Part shown: one piece after another, positions 9,833 to 19,204 of the stretch
Layout: the number at the start of each line of letters is the position of its first letter
Numbering within the stretch: position 1 is the stretch's first letter
Source of the DNA: Frigidibacter albus
Lineage (GTDB): Bacteria; Pseudomonadota; Alphaproteobacteria; Rhodobacterales; Rhodobacteraceae
Length of the DNA: 64,000 bases
Reading direction: 5' to 3'
Assembly (NCBI RefSeq): GCF_009908165.1
Contig: NZ_JAAAUC010000009.1
Coordinates: forward strand, 1-64,000
Notes under the pieces: model-generated
Databases searched by the model: none
Seen by the model: the letters and a program-made list of their open reading frames with translations, nothing else
What the model was told of the DNA's origin: nothing
Translations under genes and position numbers: made by a program

Positions 9833-10021
9833 ATGACCCACTCGACGCGCGTCCTGCTTGCCGGCCTGTGGATCGCCGTTGGAGCCACTCCAGCCTTCGC
9901 CGTGCCGATGACGTCCCTCGGCGCGCCCACCGTCGAGCATGGCGGCGGCTGCCGCAAAAGCTCGCCCCCCGGCCAGTGCTGCCATATGCAGAACTCGACC
10001 GGCACGGTTCACTGCCACTAG
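9833..10021 (+). CDS. Small exported Cys/His-rich peptide inside the spc operon
   Basis: Sixty-two residues with a clear signal peptide ([17 protein letters not shown], cleavage after about residue 22). The mature part of about 40 residues has [20 protein letters not shown] and ends TVHCH: four cysteines and three histidines, which could bind metal or form two disulfides. GGAGG lies just before the ATG at 9833; the frame is open to 9734 but that part overlaps a hairpin. I do not recognise a characterised family. It sits between rpmD and rplO, which are normally adjacent, so it is an insertion in a core operon. Confidence 0.7.
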   Translation: MTHSTRVLLAGLWIAVGATPAFAVPMTSLGAPTVEHGGGCRKSSPPGQCCHMQNSTGTVHCH

Positions 10022-10146
10022 GCTTGATTGCAGGGGCCACTGCGTCTATACGCGCCCGGTGCGGCTTGGCCGCACAGAATCAACAAGAAACGCCGTGTGC
10101 CCCCATCCGTCGCTGGCGGGGGTCTTCCGGCATAGGAGATAGCGAC

Positions 10147-10626
10147 ATGAAACTGAATGAACTCCGCGACAATCCCGGCGCAGCCAAGAAGCAAAAGCGC
10201 GTGGCGCGCGGCCCGGGTTCGGGCAAGGGCAAAACCGCTGGCCGCGGTATCAAGGGCCAGAAATCGCGTTCGGGCGTGGCGATCGGCGGCTATGAAGGCG
10301 GCCAGATGCCGCTGTACCGGCGTCTGCCGAAGCGCGGCTTCACCAAGCCGAATGCCAAGCATTACGCGGTCATCAACCTGGGCCTGATCCAGAAATTCGT
10401 CGAAGCCGGCCGTCTCGACGCCTCGGCCGAGATCACCGAGGACCTGCTGGTGTCCTCGGGCGTCGTGCGGCGCAAGCTGGACGGCATCCGCGTCCTGGCC
10501 AAGGGCGAGGCGACCACCGTGCTGAACCTGTCGGTCACCGGCGCCTCCAAGGCGGCCATCGACGCGGTCGAGAAGGCCGGCGGTTCGCTGAAAGTGTCGG
10601 CACCCGTGGCGGCAACGGCAGAATAA
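10147..10626 (+). CDS. rplO: 50S ribosomal protein L15
   Basis: L15 (159 residues) is a late assembly protein. [42 protein letters not shown] is the conserved N-terminal extension, and [19 protein letters not shown] follows. The frame runs open far upstream; the ATG at 10147 is correct by homology and has CATAGGAG upstream. It is separated from rpmD by 446 bases holding the small-peptide gene and from secY by 105 bases with a hairpin. Confidence 0.97.
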   Translation: MKLNELRDNPGAAKKQKRVARGPGSGKGKTAGRGIKGQKSRSGVAIGGYEGGQMPLYRRLPKRGFTKPNAKHYAVINLGLIQKFVEAGRLDASAEITEDLLVSSGVVRRKLDGIRVLAKGEATTVLNLSVTGASKAAIDAVEKAGGSLKVSAPVAATAE

Positions 10627-10677
10627 GGTGTTGTGGGCGGCCGGAGTGCCGCTTACATAGACCTGAAGTTTTTCCAG

Positions 10678-10710
10678 GCGCCGCCGACCGGAAGACCGGT
10701 TCGGCGGCGC
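10678..10710 (+). terminator. Long hairpin between rplO and secY
   Basis: GCGCCGCCGACCGG (10678-10691) pairs with 10696-10710 with a single bulged T and an AAGA loop. No U-tract follows; TGTCCATGAAAGAGACC leads to the secY start. Attenuation or mRNA processing is more likely than full termination. Confidence 0.4.
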
Positions 10711-10731
10711 TGTCCATGAAAGAGACCGGAC

Positions 10732-12093
<1,362 letters not shown>

Positions 12094-12132
12094 CACGACA
12101 AGCACCACACGATACGGGCGGGGGGACAAGCC

Positions 12133-12801
12133 ATGGTCAACATCATTCTTCTGGGGCCCCCGGGCGCCGGCAAGGGAACGCAGGCCCGCCGTCTGGTCGA
12201 AGAGCGCAGCATGGTGCAGCTGTCCACCGGTGACATGCTGCGCGAGGCCCGCACCAGCGGCACCGACATGGGCAAGCGCGTCGCCGAGGTCATGGACCGC
12301 GGCGAGCTGGTCACTGACGAGATCGTGATCGGCCTGATCGAAGAAAAGATCGCCGCCGATACCGCAGGGCAGGGCGGGGGGTTCATCTTCGATGGCTTCC
12401 CCCGGACGCTGCCGCAGGCCGACGCGCTTGGTGCAATGCTGACCCGCATGGGGCAGCGGCTGGATGCGGTCATCGAGATGCGGGTGGAGGACGAGGCACT
12501 TGTCAGCCGCGTGTCCGGCCGCTTCACCTGCGGCAATTGCGGCGAGGTCTATCACGACGAAACCCGCCCGACCAAGGTTGCCGGGGTCTGCGACGTCTGC
12601 GGATCGACCGACCTGCGGCGCCGCGCCGATGACAATGCCGAAAGCCTCAAGCAGCGGCTGATGGAATATTACAAGAAAACCTCACCGCTGATCGGCTATT
12701 ACTATGCCACCGGCGATCTCTTCACTGTCGATGGGCTGGCCGAGATCGATGAGGTTGCCGGCAAGATCGCCGGCGTGCTGGCGCAATCTGCCCGCAGCTG
12801 A
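12133..12801 (+). CDS. adk: Adenylate kinase with zinc-type LID
   Basis: It interconverts ATP + AMP and 2 ADP in the cytoplasm. The P-loop GPPGAGKGT is at residues 8-16, [11 protein letters not shown] is the AMP-side motif, and the LID carries a four-cysteine zinc knuckle (CGNC near 133-136, CDVC near 153-156). The length (222) fits the long-LID class. It starts after GGGGGGACAAGCC, 39 bases past secY, and is the last spc-operon gene before the rpsM leader. Confidence 0.97.
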   Translation: MVNIILLGPPGAGKGTQARRLVEERSMVQLSTGDMLREARTSGTDMGKRVAEVMDRGELVTDEIVIGLIEEKIAADTAGQGGGFIFDGFPRTLPQADALGAMLTRMGQRLDAVIEMRVEDEALVSRVSGRFTCGNCGEVYHDETRPTKVAGVCDVCGSTDLRRRADDNAESLKQRLMEYYKKTSPLIGYYYATGDLFTVDGLAEIDEVAGKIAGVLAQSARS

Positions 12802-12837
12802 CCCGGGGCCGGCATTGCCGATCCCGGGCGACCCGCC

Positions 12838-12866
12838 TTGACGGGGATGAAAAATACCTCTAGGTC
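12838..12866 (+). promoter_or_regulatory. Candidate promoter for the rpsM-rplQ operon
   Basis: TTGACG (12838-12843), a 17-bp AT-rich spacer, then TAGGTC (12861-12866), 150 bases before rpsM. The -35 is good and the -10 poor. This is an inference from spacing and position. Confidence 0.35.
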
Positions 12867-12936
12867 ACGGCGTCTCGTAAGAGAATCGTCTTGATCCGGC
12901 AGAATTTTATTCGTCCGAATCAGACAGACCAGATGC

Positions 12937-12967
12937 GGCCCGCAGGCACGATGCCTTCGGGCCTGCG
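12937..12967 (+). promoter_or_regulatory. rpsM leader with two mutually exclusive hairpins
   Basis: CGCAGGC (12941-12947) can pair with GCCTGCG (12961-12967). Alternatively GGCCCG (12937-12942) can pair with CGGGCC (12958-12963). The stems share bases, so only one can form. The position, 50 bases before rpsM, suits an r-protein autoregulatory leader, but no regulator is identified. Confidence 0.35.
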
Positions 12968-13017
12968 TTGTGAAAAAAGGTTCCGGCGCTACGGAACCGC
13001 AACGAAAGGACAAACGC

Positions 13018-13386
13018 GTGGCACGTATTGCTGGCGTAAACATTCCCACCTCCAAGCGCGTCCCGATTGCGCTCACCTACATCACCGGTATCGGCAACAA
13101 TGTTGCCGAGACGATCTGCGAAGCCGTCGGCATCGACCGCGCCCGCCGCGTGAACGAGCTGTCGGACGCAGAAGTGCTGGCGATCCGTGAGTATATCGAC
13201 GCGAACGTCACCGTGGAAGGCGACCTGCGTCGCGCGACCACGATGAACATCAAGCGTCTCATGGACCTTGGCTGCTACCGCGGCCTGCGTCACCGCAAGA
13301 ACCTGCCGGTTCGCGGCCAGCGCACCCACACCAATGCCCGCACCCGCAAAGGCCCCGCAAAGGCCATCGCCGGCAAGAAGAAGTAA
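13018..13386 (+). CDS. rpsM: 30S ribosomal protein S13
   Basis: S13 (122 residues) is in the 30S head and contacts P-site t[28 protein letters not shown] and [25 protein letters not shown] are characteristic. I assign the GTG at 13018 as start: AAAGGA (13005-13010) lies 7 bases upstream and homology begins there; the ATG at 12970 would add 16 alien residues. It heads the alpha operon. Confidence 0.95.
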   Translation: MARIAGVNIPTSKRVPIALTYITGIGNNVAETICEAVGIDRARRVNELSDAEVLAIREYIDANVTVEGDLRRATTMNIKRLMDLGCYRGLRHRKNLPVRGQRTHTNARTRKGPAKAIAGKKK

Positions 13387-13401
13387 GGGGAGGGTTCAGA
13401 T

Positions 13402-13791
13402 ATGGCTCGTGACAAGACCCGCATGAAGCGGAAAGAGCGCAAGAACATCGCCGCCGGCGTTGCGCATGTGAACTCGTCCTTCAACAACACCAAGATCCTG
13501 ATCTCGGACGTGCAGGGCAACGCGATCGCGTGGTCCTCCGCCGGCACGATGGGCTTCAAGGGGTCGCGTAAATCGACCCCCTATGCCGCCCAGATGGCTG
13601 CCGAGGATGCCGGCCGCAAGGCGCAGGAACATGGCGTGAAGACGATCGAAGTGGAAGTCCAGGGCCCGGGTTCGGGCCGCGAGTCGGCGCTGCGTGCGCT
13701 GGCCGCCGTGGGCTTCAACATCACCTCGATCCGCGACGTGACCCCGATTGCCCACAATGGCTGCCGCCCGCCGAAACGCCGTCGGGTCTGA
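13402..13791 (+). CDS. rpsK: 30S ribosomal protein S11
   Basis: S11 (129 residues) lines the 30S platform near the E site. [24 protein letters not shown], the [14 protein letters not shown] segment and the terminal [23 protein letters not shown] are conserved. A strong terminator follows directly. rpsD, which stands here in E. coli, is absent from this position. Confidence 0.97.
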   Translation: MARDKTRMKRKERKNIAAGVAHVNSSFNNTKILISDVQGNAIAWSSAGTMGFKGSRKSTPYAAQMAAEDAGRKAQEHGVKTIEVEVQGPGSGRESALRALAAVGFNITSIRDVTPIAHNGCRPPKRRRV

Positions 13792-13805
13792 CAACCAGTT
13801 GCAAG

Positions 13806-13850
13806 CCCGGGCCGCGCGAACCAGCGCGGCCCGGGTTGCTTTCGTTTTTA
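13806..13850 (+). terminator. Intrinsic terminator between rpsK and rpoA
   Basis: CCCGGGCCGCGC (13806-13817), GAACCA loop, exact complement at 13824-13835, then TTGCTTTCGTTTTTA. A 12-bp stem with a U-rich tail lies inside the alpha operon, so rpoA and rplQ rely on read-through or their own promoter. Confidence 0.8.
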
Positions 13851-13859
13851 TCCTCGGGC

Positions 13860-13889
13860 GTTCCGGGCAAGCGGACATGGGTCCGGAAC
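13860..13889 (+). promoter_or_regulatory. Inverted repeat in the rpoA leader
   Basis: GTTCCGG (13860-13866) and CCGGAAC (13883-13889) are a perfect pair. A competing CGGAC/GTCCG pair lies inside (13873-13877, 13881-13885). It lies 7 bases before the rpoA ribosome binding site GGAGG (13896-13900). It may be a protein or RNA control site for rpoA. Confidence 0.35.
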
Positions 13890-13908
13890 AAGTATGGAGG
13901 CAGAACGC

Positions 13909-14925
13909 ATGATCCACAAGAATTGGGCCGAGCTCATCAAGCCAGCACAGCTGGACGTGAAGGCTGGCAACGATCCGGCCCGCAAGGCCACCGTCATCGC
14001 CGAACCGCTGGAGCGGGGCTTCGGCCTGACGCTTGGCAACGCGCTGCGCCGGGTGCTGCTGTCCTCGCTGCAAGGCGCGGCGATCACCAGCGTGCAGATC
14101 GACAACGTGCTGCACGAGTTCTCCTCGGTCGCCGGCGTGCGTGAAGACGTCACCGACATCGTGCTGAACCTCAAGGGCGTCGCCCTGCGCATGGACGTCG
14201 AGGGGCCGAAGCGCCTGTCGATCTCGGCCAAGGGCCCGGGCATCGTCACCGCCGGCGACATCTCGGAATCGAATGGCATCGAGGTCCTGAACAAGGATCA
14301 CGTCATCTGCCACCTCGACGACGGCGCCGACCTGTTCATGGAACTGACGGTCAACACCGGCAAGGGCTATGTCGCGGCCGACAAGAACCGTCCGGAAGAT
14401 GCGCCCATCGGCCTGATCCCCATCGACGCCATCTATTCACCGGTCAAGAAGGTCAGCTACGAAGTGCAGCCCACCCGCGAGGGCCAGGTGCTGGACTATG
14501 ACAAGCTGACCATCAAGCTGGAAACCGACGGCTCGCTGACCCCCGAAGATGCGGTGGCCTATGCCGCCCGCATCCTGCAGGACCAGCTGGCGGTGTTCGT
14601 CAACTTCGACGAGCCGGAATCGGCCACCCGCCATGACGTGGAAGACGGGCTGGAGTTCAACCCGCTGCTGCTGAAGAAGGTGGACGAGCTGGAGCTTTCG
14701 GTGCGTTCGGCCAACTGCCTGAAGAACGACAACATCGTCTATATCGGCGATCTGATCCAGAAGACCGAAGCCGAGATGCTGCGCACCCCGAACTTCGGCC
14801 GCAAGTCGCTGAACGAGATCAAGGAAGTCCTGTCCTCGATGGGTCTGCACCTTGGCATGGAAGTCGAAGACTGGCCGCCGGAGAACATCGAAGACCTGGC
14901 CAAGCGCTTCGAAGACCAGTTCTGA
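13909..14925 (+). CDS. rpoA: RNA polymerase alpha subunit
   Basis: The 338-residue alpha subunit dimerises to nucleate RNA polymerase and contacts UP elements and activators. The N-terminal domain shows [23 protein letters not shown]; the C-terminal domain (from about 255) shows [15 protein letters not shown] and [19 protein letters not shown]. The start at 13909 has GGAGG 8 bases upstream; the in-frame ATG at 13894 overlaps that site. It lies downstream of a terminator. Confidence 0.98.
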   Translation: MIHKNWAELIKPAQLDVKAGNDPARKATVIAEPLERGFGLTLGNALRRVLLSSLQGAAITSVQIDNVLHEFSSVAGVREDVTDIVLNLKGVALRMDVEGPKRLSISAKGPGIVTAGDISESNGIEVLNKDHVICHLDDGADLFMELTVNTGKGYVAADKNRPEDAPIGLIPIDAIYSPVKKVSYEVQPTREGQVLDYDKLTIKLETDGSLTPEDAVAYAARILQDQLAVFVNFDEPESATRHDVEDGLEFNPLLLKKVDELELSVRSANCLKNDNIVYIGDLIQKTEAEMLRTPNFGRKSLNEIKEVLSSMGLHLGMEVEDWPPENIEDLAKRFEDQF

Positions 14926-14938
14926 TCTGGACAATTCC

Positions 14939-14962
14939 GGGGGCCGTCGCTAGATGGCCCCC
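14939..14962 (+). terminator. Hairpin between rpoA and rplQ
   Basis: GGGGGCC (14939-14945) pairs with GGCCCCC (14956-14962), loop of 10, followed by ACAAAAGAC with no T-run. It is probably an attenuator or 3'-end stabiliser separating rpoA from rplQ (150-base gap). Confidence 0.45.
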
Positions 14963-15075
14963 ACAAAAGACAAATGCCCGGAATACCGGGGAATGACTGG
15001 GCGATAAGCCCCAAGGTGAGCCGCCCGAACGCAGGGTGTGCCGGACAAAGCAAAACAGAAGATAGGAGACACATC

Positions 15076-15495
15076 ATGCGTCACGCCAGTGGCTACCGCA
15101 AACTGAACCGCACCCACGAACACCGCAAGGCGATGTTCTCGAACATGTGCGGCTCGCTGATCGAGCACGAGCAGATCAAGACGACCCTGCCCAAGGCCAA
15201 GGAACTGCGCCCGATCATCGAGAAGATGATCACGCTTGCGAAGCGCGGCGACCTGCATGCCCGTCGCCAGGCCGCGTCCATGCTCAAGCAGGACAAGGAC
15301 GTCATCAAGCTGTTCGACATTCTGGCTGCCCGCTACAAGGACCGCGCCGGTGGGTACACCCGCGTCCTCAAGGCGGGCTTCCGCTATGGCGACATGGCCC
15401 CGATGGCGATCATCGAATTCGTGGAACGCGACACCTCGGCCAAGGGCGCCGCTGACCGCGCCCGCGTCGAAGCCGAAGAAGCCGCCAACGCCTGA
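15076..15495 (+). CDS. rplQ: 50S ribosomal protein L17
   Basis: L17 (139 residues) borders the tunnel exit. [24 protein letters not shown] and [19 protein letters not shown] are diagnostic; the C-terminus is a short Ala/Glu tail. The frame extends to 14974 but the ATG at 15076 is preceded by ATAGGAG and fits homologues. It ends the operon at a strong terminator. Confidence 0.97.
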   Translation: MRHASGYRKLNRTHEHRKAMFSNMCGSLIEHEQIKTTLPKAKELRPIIEKMITLAKRGDLHARRQAASMLKQDKDVIKLFDILAARYKDRAGGYTRVLKAGFRYGDMAPMAIIEFVERDTSAKGAADRARVEAEEAANA

Positions 15496-15519
15496 GCGTC
15501 TGAGCGCTGACCGAGTAGC

Positions 15520-15548
15520 AAAGACCCCGCCGGTTGGCGGGGTCTTTT
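15520..15548 (+). terminator. Intrinsic terminator of the alpha operon
   Basis: AAAGACCCCGCC (15520-15531), GGTT loop, exact complement (15536-15547), ending in TTTTGCTTT. This is a 12-bp perfect stem and ends the ribosomal region. Confidence 0.9.
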
Positions 15549-15597
15549 GCTTTCGGGGGATATTGATGACGCTACGACATCCTCGCGCGGCGCTGCC

Positions 15598-15774
15598 TCA
15601 GTTCGGCTCGGCCCGCATCGGCCGCAGATCGCCCTCGACCCGCGTGGCAACACGCTCGATCATTTCGGCAAGCTGGGCGTCGGCAACGGGGGTTGCCCCC
15701 AGAAACTCCAGCAAATCGCCGCGGGCGGCGTCGGGGAGGCGCATCAGCCTCGTGAACAGGTTCGGGTCAATCAT
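15598..15774 (-). CDS. Small hypothetical protein divergent from luxR
   Basis: Fifty-eight residues starting MIDPNLFTRLMRLPDAARGD with a helical, acidic body (LLEFLGATPVADAQ, AEMIERVATRVEGDL). Longer in-frame starts exist at 15792 and 15876 but run into the luxR promoter region. No strong ribosome binding site precedes any of them. I do not recognise a family. The composition (Leu/Ala/Asp/Glu, no stop runs) and placement next to luxR make it plausible but unproven. Confidence 0.4.
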   Translation of the reverse strand: MIDPNLFTRLMRLPDAARGDLLEFLGATPVADAQLAEMIERVATRVEGDLRPMRAEPN

Positions 15775-15795
15775 ACGCACGGGTGATTCCATAAC

Positions 15796-15850
15796 TTCTG
15801 GGCAACTTGTGCTCCACAATTTACGGTTGACGGGGTTCCGGGCAACTTGT
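15796..15850 (+). repeat. Twin 15-bp direct repeat upstream of luxR, operator candidate
   Basis: TTCTGGGCAACTTGT (15796-15810) and TTCCGGGCAACTTGT (15836-15850) differ at one base and lie exactly 40 bp apart, close to four helical turns. The second copy fills the spacer of the proposed luxR promoter. A dimeric regulator bound at both could loop or block the promoter. Confidence 0.6.
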
Positions 15851-15855
15851 CTAAA
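15827..15855 (+). promoter_or_regulatory. Candidate luxR promoter
   Basis: TTGACG (15827-15832), 17-bp spacer, TCTAAA (15850-15855). The ATG of luxR is at 15861, so the transcript would start at or next to the initiation codon. Confidence 0.5.
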
Positions 15856-15860
15856 AAGAC

Positions 15861-16472
15861 ATGTCCATTCAGGCAAGAATCGAACGAGAACTCAAGTATT
15901 TGGGGACGGTAGTCCCCAACGGCTTTTCCATTGGCCTGCACATCCGGTTCACCTCACCGTTGATGATGTTCCAGACCTACGACCAGGCCTGGCTCGATCA
16001 CTACACCGAAAACGGCTATGTTCTGCGCGACCCCTGTGTCGCCTGGGGATTCAGCACGACCGGCACCGTCCGTTGGAGTGATCTGGCCTTGCCGGATCCG
16101 TTCGGCCTGTTCAAGGAGGCGGCAGAATACGGGCTCCTCTATGGCATGACCTCGGCCCATGGGCCGATCCGGTCGCGCACCATTGCCAGCTTTGCACGCG
16201 GCGACCGCGAGTTCACGGATGAAGAGATCGAGATGATTCATGCTGTCGTCGGCGGGCTTCACGATCTTACCGAGCCGCCGGACGAGTTGACGAAGGCCCA
16301 GATAGAGGCCCTCAGATGTATTGCGGGGGGCGACCGTCATGCCGCGGCCGCTGCCAAGCTCGGGATTTCCGAGAGCGCCCTGAAGGCCCGGATCACATCG
16401 GCCCGCACACGGCTGATGGCGCGAACGACGGCCGAGGCGATCCAGCGCGCCAAGGACTATCGCCTGATCTGA
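15861..16472 (+). CDS. LuxR-family acyl-homoserine-lactone-responsive regulator
   Basis: A 203-residue quorum-sensing transcription factor. The autoinducer-binding domain (about 10-135) keeps the ligand-pocket residues W44, Y48, D57-P58, W72 and G95. The HTH (about 142-203) reads LTKAQIEALRCIAGGDRHAAAAAKLGISESALKARI, with the usual T-x-R-E start degenerated to T-K-A-Q. It is somewhat shorter than the usual roughly 240. It stands immediately upstream of the luxI gene on the same strand (49-base gap), so the two may be cotranscribed. The upstream region has twin repeats suggestive of autoregulation. No obvious Shine-Dalgarno is present. Confidence 0.9.
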   Translation: MSIQARIERELKYLGTVVPNGFSIGLHIRFTSPLMMFQTYDQAWLDHYTENGYVLRDPCVAWGFSTTGTVRWSDLALPDPFGLFKEAAEYGLLYGMTSAHGPIRSRTIASFARGDREFTDEEIEMIHAVVGGLHDLTEPPDELTKAQIEALRCIAGGDRHAAAAAKLGISESALKARITSARTRLMARTTAEAIQRAKDYRLI

Positions 16473-16521
16473 GGATCTGCCCTCCGCAAGGTTTTTACTA
16501 CCAACCCTGCAGGAGGCTACA

Positions 16522-17112
16522 ATGCAGACCACGACCCTCTCGTTCGAGAACCTTCACAACCACGGCGAGCTGTTCGCCAACATGCTTCGCGCCCGGCGCG
16601 AGCTGTTCATCGTCCACAACAAGTGGGACCTGCCCGAGGCACTGGGCATGGAATATGACCAGTATGACACCCCGGCAAGCCGCTGGGTCGTCGTGCATGA
16701 CGAACTTGGCCGGGTGCTGGCGGGCAACCGCCTGACCCCCACCACCACGCGCTGCGGCATCTACACCTACATGATCCGCGACGCGCAGCGCGGCCTTTTG
16801 GAAACCATCCCCGCCGACCTCCTCTACGAAGAGGCGCCGGTCTGCGAGACGATCTGGGAAAGCTCGCGCCTGTTCGTGTCGCACAGCGTCCCGGCGCCGC
16901 TGCGCCGCCGGGTCCATGCCAAGCTGGTGTCGGAACTGGGTTCTGCCGCGCGGAAGCTTGGGGCCACGCATTGCCTGACGCTGCTGAACGCGAACTGGCC
17001 GCGTTGGGCAGGCCGCGTCGGCGTCAGCATGACGGCGATGGGCCCGGTGATGAACATCGACAATATCGACAATCAGGTCGTGTCGATGGACTTCACGGCA
17101 ACGCTGCACTAA
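16522..17112 (+). CDS. LuxI-family acyl-homoserine-lactone synthase
   Basis: A 196-residue autoinducer synthase joining S-adenosylmethionine and an acyl-ACP. The conserved set is present: R25/R26, F29, W35, D46, D49, R70 and the WESSR motif with E113 and R116. A strong AGGAGG precedes the ATG. The acyl chain length cannot be read from the sequence. No convincing 20-bp lux box was found in the 49 bases after luxR; only a CCTGCAGG palindrome overlaps the ribosome binding site. It pairs with the LuxR gene. Confidence 0.93.
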   Translation: MQTTTLSFENLHNHGELFANMLRARRELFIVHNKWDLPEALGMEYDQYDTPASRWVVVHDELGRVLAGNRLTPTTTRCGIYTYMIRDAQRGLLETIPADLLYEEAPVCETIWESSRLFVSHSVPAPLRRRVHAKLVSELGSAARKLGATHCLTLLNANWPRWAGRVGVSMTAMGPVMNIDNIDNQVVSMDFTATLH

Positions 17113-17237
17113 GCGCCCGGCGCGCCCCTGCGGGGGCACGCCCATAGATCCGGTCCGGCTGCGCAGATCGCGCGCAGCCGGCCGCCCCGCCACCCCGACT
17201 GCTTCCCCTCGCGCCACCGCAGGCGTAGGGTGCGGGC

Positions 17238-18551
17238 ATGGCCGATCTCTTCGACACCCCGGGCACAGCCCCCTCCGGCAAGCCCACCCCGCGGCCGCTG
17301 GCCGACCGTATCCGCCCGGCGACGATTGCCGAGGTGATCGGGCAGGCGCATGTGCTTGGCCCCGATGGCCCGTTGGGGTCGATGCTGGCGGCGGGGTCGC
17401 TGTCATCCCTGATCCTCTGGGGCCCGCCTGGCGTCGGCAAGACCACCATCGCCCGGCTGCTGGCCGACCGCACCGACCTGCATTTCATCCAGATCAGCGC
17501 CATCTTCACCGGCGTGCCCGACCTGAAGAAGGTGTTCGAGGCCGCCCGCCTGCGCCGCTCCCAAGGCCGCGGCACCCTGCTGTTCGTGGATGAGATCCAC
17601 CGCTTCAACAAGGCGCAGCAGGACGGCTTCCTGCCCTACATGGAAGACGGCACGATCCTTCTGGTCGGCGCCACCACCGAGAATCCCAGCTTCGAGCTGA
17701 ACGCCGCGCTTCTCAGCCGCGCGCAGGTGATCGTGCTGGAACGGCTGTCGCTGGCCGATCTGGAACGCCTTGCGCAGCGCGCCGAACAGGTGCTGGCCCG
17801 CCCGCTGCCGCTGACCGCCCATGCCCGCGAGGCGCTGCTGGAGATGGCAGACGGCGATGGCCGGGCGCTGCTGAACCTTGTCGAGCAGGTGATGGCGTGG
17901 AAGCTGCCCGCACCGCTGGACACTGAGGCGCTGGCGGCACGGCTGATGCGGCGCGCGGCGAAATACGACAAGTCGGGGGATGAGCATTACAACCTCATCT
18001 CCGCCCTGCACAAATCGGTGCGGGGGTCGGATCCCGATGCCGCGCTCTACTGGTTCGCCCGGATGCTGGAGGGGGGCGAGGATCCGCGCTTCCTTGCCCG
18101 CCGGCTGGTGCGGATGTCGGTCGAGGATATCGGCCTCGCCGATCCGCAATGCCAGACCGTCTGCCTGCACGCCTGGGAGACCTTCGAGCGCCTCGGCAGC
18201 CCCGAGGGCGAGCTGGCGCTGGCGCAGGCGGTGATCTATCTGGCGCTGGCGCCGAAATCGAACGCCGGCTACGTCGCCTACAAGGCGGCAAGGGCCGAGG
18301 CGCGGCGCACCGGGTCGGAGCCGCCGCCCAAGCATATCCTGAACGCACCGACCAAGCTGATGAAGGGGCAGGGCTATGGCGAGGGGTATGCCTATGACCA
18401 TGACGCCGAGGATGGGTTCTCAGGGCAGAACTACTTTCCCGACACCATGCGCCGCCCGGTGCTGTACCAGCCGGTGGAGCGCGGGTTCGAGCGTGACCTG
18501 AAGAAGCGGCTGGAGTGGTTCACGAAGTTGCGGGAGAAGCGGGGGAGCTGA
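17238..18551 (+). CDS. rarA: Replication-associated recombination protein RarA (MgsA), AAA+ ATPase
   Basis: RarA acts at stalled replication forks and belongs to the clamp-loader-like AAA+ group. Walker A GPPGVGKT is at residues 62-69, Walker B LLFVDEIHRFN near 114, sensor GATTENPSFELN near 140. The C-terminal KSVRGSDPDAALYWFARMLEGGEDP and ARAEARRTGSEPPPKHILNAPTKLMK are MgsA-family hallmarks. The length of 437 is normal. The start MADLFDTPG fits homologues; the gene stands alone, 125 bases after luxI, with a GC-rich hairpin (17119-17142) in the gap. Confidence 0.95.
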   Translation: MADLFDTPGTAPSGKPTPRPLADRIRPATIAEVIGQAHVLGPDGPLGSMLAAGSLSSLILWGPPGVGKTTIARLLADRTDLHFIQISAIFTGVPDLKKVFEAARLRRSQGRGTLLFVDEIHRFNKAQQDGFLPYMEDGTILLVGATTENPSFELNAALLSRAQVIVLERLSLADLERLAQRAEQVLARPLPLTAHAREALLEMADGDGRALLNLVEQVMAWKLPAPLDTEALAARLMRRAAKYDKSGDEHYNLISALHKSVRGSDPDAALYWFARMLEGGEDPRFLARRLVRMSVEDIGLADPQCQTVCLHAWETFERLGSPEGELALAQAVIYLALAPKSNAGYVAYKAARAEARRTGSEPPPKHILNAPTKLMKGQGYGEGYAYDHDAEDGFSGQNYFPDTMRRPVLYQPVERGFERDLKKRLEWFTKLREKRGS

Positions 18552-18559
18552 CCTCCCTT

Positions 18560-18728
18560 TTGCCCGGAATCAAGGCGCCTTGGCGCCGCCGGGCAGCGCC
18601 CGTCCGCCCCCTCGGGCGGGCGCTCCTCACCCTCACCGCATAGAACCGCGGTGGGGAGATGCCGCACCATAAAGCGCCTAGAACCAACGTGGCTCGCCCA
18701 CCCGGCGGACGGGCGCTGCCCTCTGACG
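18560..18728 (+). repeat. Interrupted copy of a dispersed palindromic repeat
   Basis: The left arm (18560-18601: TTGCCCGGAA, CAAGGCGCCTTG, CGCCGCCGGGCAGCGCCC) and right arm (18697-18728: CCCACCCGGCGGAC, GGCGCTGCCCTCTG) match, on the opposite strand, a compact copy at 32801-32871. About 95-105 extra bases separate the arms here. The rest of 18552-18826 shows no gene. Confidence 0.65.
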
Positions 18729-18826
18729 GTGCCAGCGGAGGGCACATGACATTCCGTTCACGCCCGGCGCCCCCTCCCCGCCCTTGCCCGGTTGACTTTC
18801 CCACCGTTCCACATGACAGAGACGCC

Positions 18827-19204
18827 ATGATCCAGACCCTTTTCCAGGTGGCGCTTGGCGGCGCCCTCGGTGCTTCGGCCCGCTATCTGACCAATGTCGG
18901 CGTCCTCCGGCTGGCCGGCCCCGGTTTCCCCTGGGCCACCCTCACCGTCAACGTCCTCGGCTCGTTCCTGATGGGCGTGCTGGTGATCGCGCTGGCCGAG
19001 GCCCTTGGCAACCGCTACGCGCCCTTCCTGATGACCGGCCTCCTTGGCGGCTTCACCACCTTCTCGGCCTTCTCGCTCGATGCCGTCACCCTCTGGGAAG
19101 GCGGGCGGCCCGAACTCGCCGCCGCCTATGTCGGCGGTTCGGTCCTTCTGTCCATCGCGGCGCTGGTCGCCGGTCTCTTCATCGCACGCGGGGTATTGGC
19201 ATGA
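18827..19204 (+). CDS. crcB: CrcB/Fluc fluoride channel
   Basis: A 125-residue, four-TM protein that exports fluoride as a dual-topology dimer. GALGASARYLTN near the start, the conserved TLTVNVLGSFLMG helix with its Asn, and GLLGGFTTFSAFS with the Phe-box residues are present. I took the ATG at 18827; the frame is open to 18659 but that stretch is repeat-derived. It overlaps rluC by ATGA. I looked for a fluoride riboswitch upstream and did not see one. Confidence 0.93.
   Translation: MIQTLFQVALGGALGASARYLTNVGVLRLAGPGFPWATLTVNVLGSFLMGVLVIALAEALGNRYAPFLMTGLLGGFTTFSAFSLDAVTLWEGGRPELAAAYVGGSVLLSIAALVAGLFIARGVLA

Noticed and set aside
16473-16521. lux box before luxI
   Set aside because: Only an 8-bp CCTGCAGG palindrome overlapping the Shine-Dalgarno; arms fail to extend beyond 4 bases each side.
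18729-18826. Fluoride riboswitch upstream of crcB
   Set aside because: The conserved pseudoknot blocks of that aptamer are not visible; crcB is simply the first gene of a coupled operon.
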